From the NCBI GenBank assembly GCA_017445755.1, contig JAFSSE010000043.1, positions 1 through 64,000 on the forward strand: DNA of 64,000 nucleotides, in the 5' to 3' direction. The position numbers and the translations under genes are program-made. Shown piece by piece: positions 61,251 through 64,000 of this stretch. This DNA comes from Bacteroidales bacterium (GTDB lineage Bacteria; Bacteroidota; Bacteroidia; Bacteroidales; UBA932). Below the pieces are notes generated by a model. It was not told the origin of the DNA. It made no database searches and saw only the letters and a program-made list of their open reading frames with translations. How positions within the stretch are numbered: position 1 is the first letter of the stretch; every line of letters starts with the position of its first letter.

Positions 61251-64000
61251 ATGAATCACCTTGCCCATTATTTACGGCTACTCCTTTGCTGCCTGCTCCT
61301 TGCCGGAGCCGGGATGACAATGGCGGCCCAGACCCGTACGCTTTCCGGCCGGGTCGTGGACACACGTGGCGAAGCCGTCATCGGCGCCGGCGTCATTGTG
61401 CCAGGTGGCACTGCGGGGACTGTCACTGAAGTAGACGGTTCTTTCCACCTCCGCATCCCGAACGGGGATGTGGTTGTAGAAGTTTCCGCCCTGGGTTATG
61501 CATCCGCTACTCTCAGGGTCGATAAAGGTCAGGAAACACTCCTGGTCGTCCTTGAAGAAAGTGCCCTGCAGATGGACGAGATAATTGTCGTCGGCTACGG
61601 CGAGCAGACCCGCCGCTCGATCACCGGTGCTGTCGCAAAGCTCGGCGGAGAGTCTGTCCAGGACATCCCGATCAGCACCCTCGGAGAGGGCCTTAAAGGG
61701 AAGATAGCCGGCCTACGGGTTGTTCAGACCGACAATACACCCGGCGGTTCTTTCTCATACACTGTCCGCGGCGGCTCTTCAATCAACGGAAGCAACACCC
61801 CTCTCGTTCTCGTCGACGGTGTAGAACGGGATTTCAGCACCTTGAATCCAAATGATATCGCTTCAATTGAGGTTCTCAAGGATGCCGCCTCCAGCGCCAT
61901 CTATGGATCACGGGCATCCAACGGTATTATTCTCGTTACAACCAAGAGGGGCGGCTACAACAGGGCTCCCCGAATCACTTTTGAGACCGGAATTGCTTAC
62001 GAGAACACAGAAACCGAAATAGAATTCCTCGGCGCAGAGGACTACATCCGGGTCACCCGGGAGGCCGTTGGAGAGTATCTCTCCGTACCATCCCTGGCGA
62101 GCAAGGCAAAGGACTACCTCATCGGAGCGACATCTGCCGGTACCGGCAACAAACCAGGCGGCATGTACTCAACCCGGTTTTTTGACCCCGAGACGGAAAC
62201 CCTTCCCAAGGGCTATCAGACCATGCAGGATCCTCTCGATCCTTCCAAGACCATCATGTTCAAGGAGACAGACTGGCAGCATCTGATGTATCGTCCCGCC
62301 ATCTGGCAGAACTACTATGTCGGAGTGGACGGTGGCAGCGAGCGCATTCGCTATAAGGCGAGCATGGGTTACACTTCCGACGGCGGCGTTGCAATCTCGA
62401 CCGGTTATAACCGCGCCTCGCTAAAGACCAACCTCGACGTGAAGGTAACCCAGAAGCTGACGGCAAACTTCGGGGTCGAATACGCCAGGACGAATACGGA
62501 AAATTATGAAAATCAGCGTAATACCATCTCCAGGTCACTAGCAAACCCTCCGACCATGAATGCATATTATGACGATGGCACCCCCGTTGAAGGTTACAAT
62601 TCCACTTCCCAGACACCCCTGTTCTACAATGCCTACTATGACAGGAATAATATAAAGAACTACCTTTCCCTCATAGGCGGCCTTACATGGGAAATAACGC
62701 CTGGTCTGAAGGGTCATCTTCAGGGCTCATTCTTCCACCAGGATGCCAAACAGACCCAGTTCATAAAGGCAAATATCTTCGACGCCAGCCGCAAGTCTTC
62801 ATGGTCGCAAACCATGACCGAACGTGAGAAAATCGATGCGTACCTTGACTGGAAGAAAACACTTGCCAGGGATCACAATCTTTCCCTTATGGCCGGATAT
62901 TCATGGCAGAACCGTTTCTATGAGACCGTGAGCGTAGCCGGAACCGGCGGCACTTCCGATAAGGTGACGACCCTGAACGGATCTTCAACCTTCGACCCGG
63001 AGGATATTTCCTCCTCCATAACCAAAGAGGTCAATATCGGTTTCTTCGGCCGTCTAAACTACGATTATAAGGGCCGGTACCTGTTTACAGGCACCTTCCG
63101 CGAAGACGGCTCATCGAAATTCGCCGCAGCCCACCGTTGGGGCTTCTTCCCGGGGGCCTCGGCCGGTTGGGTCATCAGCGAGGAACCCTGGTTCAAGAGC
63201 GTCAAAGCCATTCCTTTCCTGAAGGTCCGAGCCAGTTACGGCTCTACCGGAAACTCGGGTGGAGTCGGGGTTTATGATGCCTATGGCGCCTATGGAGCGA
63301 GTTACATTTACAATGGATATGCCGGCCTTAAGCCGACCGATATGCCGAACGAGAACCTTATGTGGGAAACGACCACCCAGCTGGACCTCGGTTTCGAGGC
63401 CGGGCTGTTCGGAAATCGCATCTACATCAGCGCCGACTACTATGACAAGATGACCGACCATCTCCTCTATGAGCAGAATCTTCCGAATACGACCGGATTC
63501 TCGAAAATATGGACAAACCTCGGAAAAGTCCGTTTCTGGGGCTATGAGCTCGAACTGACAACCCACAATATCCAGAAACGCGATTTCAACTGGGACACCA
63601 AACTGACGCTCAGCTACAACAAGAACGTGGTCGTCAAACTGCCTGATAACGGCATCGAGAAAGGTCGTACAAACGGTATCGCCCTCGGAGACGGGACGTT
63701 CTTCGGCGGCATTGCCGAGGGTGAACCCCTGTACAGGTTCTATGGACCTGTCGCCATCGGTATCCTTCAGAATGAGGACGAGGCGGCAAATGCCTATTAT
63801 GACGCACTTTCCCGCCTCCCCGCCAAGGGCATGAAACGCCCTGGCGACTATGAGTGGAAAGACCGTAACGGAGACGGACAGATTACTACGGCAGACCAGT
63901 TTGAGCTCGGCGTAACCGTTCCTCCTCTGACCGGAGGCCTCAACAATGATTTCCGCTGGAAAAACCTGACAGTCAGCGTCTATCTTGACTGGGCCGTGGG
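61251..64000 (+). CDS. SusC-like TonB-dependent receptor of the sialic acid locus (partial, 3' end outside window)
   Basis: At least 916 aa; the frame is open to the window edge. Signal peptide ending near MTMAAQ; regulatory domain (LSGRVVDTRGEAVIGAGVIV) at about 30-105; TonB box region MDEIIVVGYGEQTRRSITGAV; plug domain with LVLVDGVERD and IEVLKDAASSAIYGSRASNGIILVTTK; then much of the barrel. It starts six bases after the sialidase stop. It presumably imports sialic acid or sialo-oligosaccharides; a SusD-like gene is expected just beyond the window. Confidence 0.94.
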   Translation, partial: MNHLAHYLRLLLCCLLLAGAGMTMAAQTRTLSGRVVDTRGEAVIGAGVIVPGGTAGTVTEVDGSFHLRIPNGDVVVEVSALGYASATLRVDKGQETLLVVLEESALQMDEIIVVGYGEQTRRSITGAVAKLGGESVQDIPISTLGEGLKGKIAGLRVVQTDNTPGGSFSYTVRGGSSINGSNTPLVLVDGVERDFSTLNPNDIASIEVLKDAASSAIYGSRASNGIILVTTKRGGYNRAPRITFETGIAYENTETEIEFLGAEDYIRVTREAVGEYLSVPSLASKAKDYLIGATSAGTGNKPGGMYSTRFFDPETETLPKGYQTMQDPLDPSKTIMFKETDWQHLMYRPAIWQNYYVGVDGGSERIRYKASMGYTSDGGVAISTGYNRASLKTNLDVKVTQKLTANFGVEYARTNTENYENQRNTISRSLANPPTMNAYYDDGTPVEGYNSTSQTPLFYNAYYDRNNIKNYLSLIGGLTWEITPGLKGHLQGSFFHQDAKQTQFIKANIFDASRKSSWSQTMTEREKIDAYLDWKKTLARDHNLSLMAGYSWQNRFYETVSVAGTGGTSDKVTTLNGSSTFDPEDISSSITKEVNIGFFGRLNYDYKGRYLFTGTFREDGSSKFAAAHRWGFFPGASAGWVISEEPWFKSVKAIPFLKVRASYGSTGNSGGVGVYDAYGAYGASYIYNGYAGLKPTDMPNENLMWETTTQLDLGFEAGLFGNRIYISADYYDKMTDHLLYEQNLPNTTGFSKIWTNLGKVRFWGYELELTTHNIQKRDFNWDTKLTLSYNKNVVVKLPDNGIEKGRTNGIALGDGTFFGGIAEGEPLYRFYGPVAIGILQNEDEAANAYYDALSRLPAKGMKRPGDYEWKDRNGDGQITTADQFELGVTVPPLTGGLNNDFRWKNLTVSVYLDWAV

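Overview
The window is a GC-rich segment of a Bacteroidales (phylum Bacteroidota) chromosome, most likely from an uncultured gut or rumen anaerobe. The phylum call rests on several features: promoters of the TTTG / TAnnTTTG type with a 19-bp gap, two SusC-like genes (one followed by SusD), a BACON-domain lipoprotein, many lipoprotein signals, an atpDC-BEFHAG gene order, and few clear Shine-Dalgarno sequences. An [FeFe] hydrogenase with its full maturase set and a sialic acid / amino-sugar gene set fit a fermentative, mucin-degrading lifestyle. Genus cannot be assigned from the sequence alone.

Layout. 1-1550: the 5' end of a 16S rRNA gene (minus strand, running off the left edge), its promoter and leader, and a REP-associated Y1 transposase (RAYT) flanked by two copies of a ~114-bp double-hairpin repeat. 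1550-8410: a split chromate transporter, an AT-richer orphan lipoprotein, a GH20 hexosaminidase, a polysaccharide flippase-like protein, a cyclophilin lipoprotein, a candidate sRNA and a PAP2 phosphatase. 8430-11450: the rplM-rpsI-rpsB-tsf cluster with two candidate leader RNAs. 11590-18610: SusC, SusD and a BACON/GLUG-repeat surface lipoprotein. 18690-23680: a zinc peptidase, then a degenerate NagB domain fused to a PIG-L deacetylase, a true nagB and an FAD oxidoreductase. 23690-30280: the complete F1Fo ATP synthase operon (minus). 30330-32160: three envelope genes ending in a TlpA-like thioredoxin. 32325: tRNA-Ala(CGC). 32550-34360: DUF4252 / ECF sigma / small membrane protein / DUF4252 operon.

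34430-46030 is the hydrogenase island: hypB, a 941-aa GltD-like FAD/Fe-S oxidoreductase, hypA, NuoF-like hydB, [FeFe] hydA and NuoE-like hydC on the plus strand, converging on hydE-hydG-hydF on the minus strand. The oddity is that HypA and HypB, nickel-insertion proteins, are interleaved with an [FeFe] enzyme that contains no nickel. 46130-49060: a multi-pass membrane protein and pyrG. 48965-55640: a tripartite RND efflux operon led by a GNAT gene and a lipoprotein gene. 55741: a tRNA-Pro with the rare AGG anticodon, then eno and a DUF1460 lipoprotein. 58350-64000: a sialic acid locus with a FadR-type regulator (with a clear operator), nanA, a GH33 sialidase and a SusC-like receptor that runs off the right edge.

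Functionally, the sialidase/nanA locus, the GH20 hexosaminidase and the nagB cluster would together release and catabolise sialic acid and N-acetylhexosamines from host glycans. The hydrogenase would dispose of the reductant. No CRISPR array, prophage, plasmid origin or classical insertion sequence was seen.
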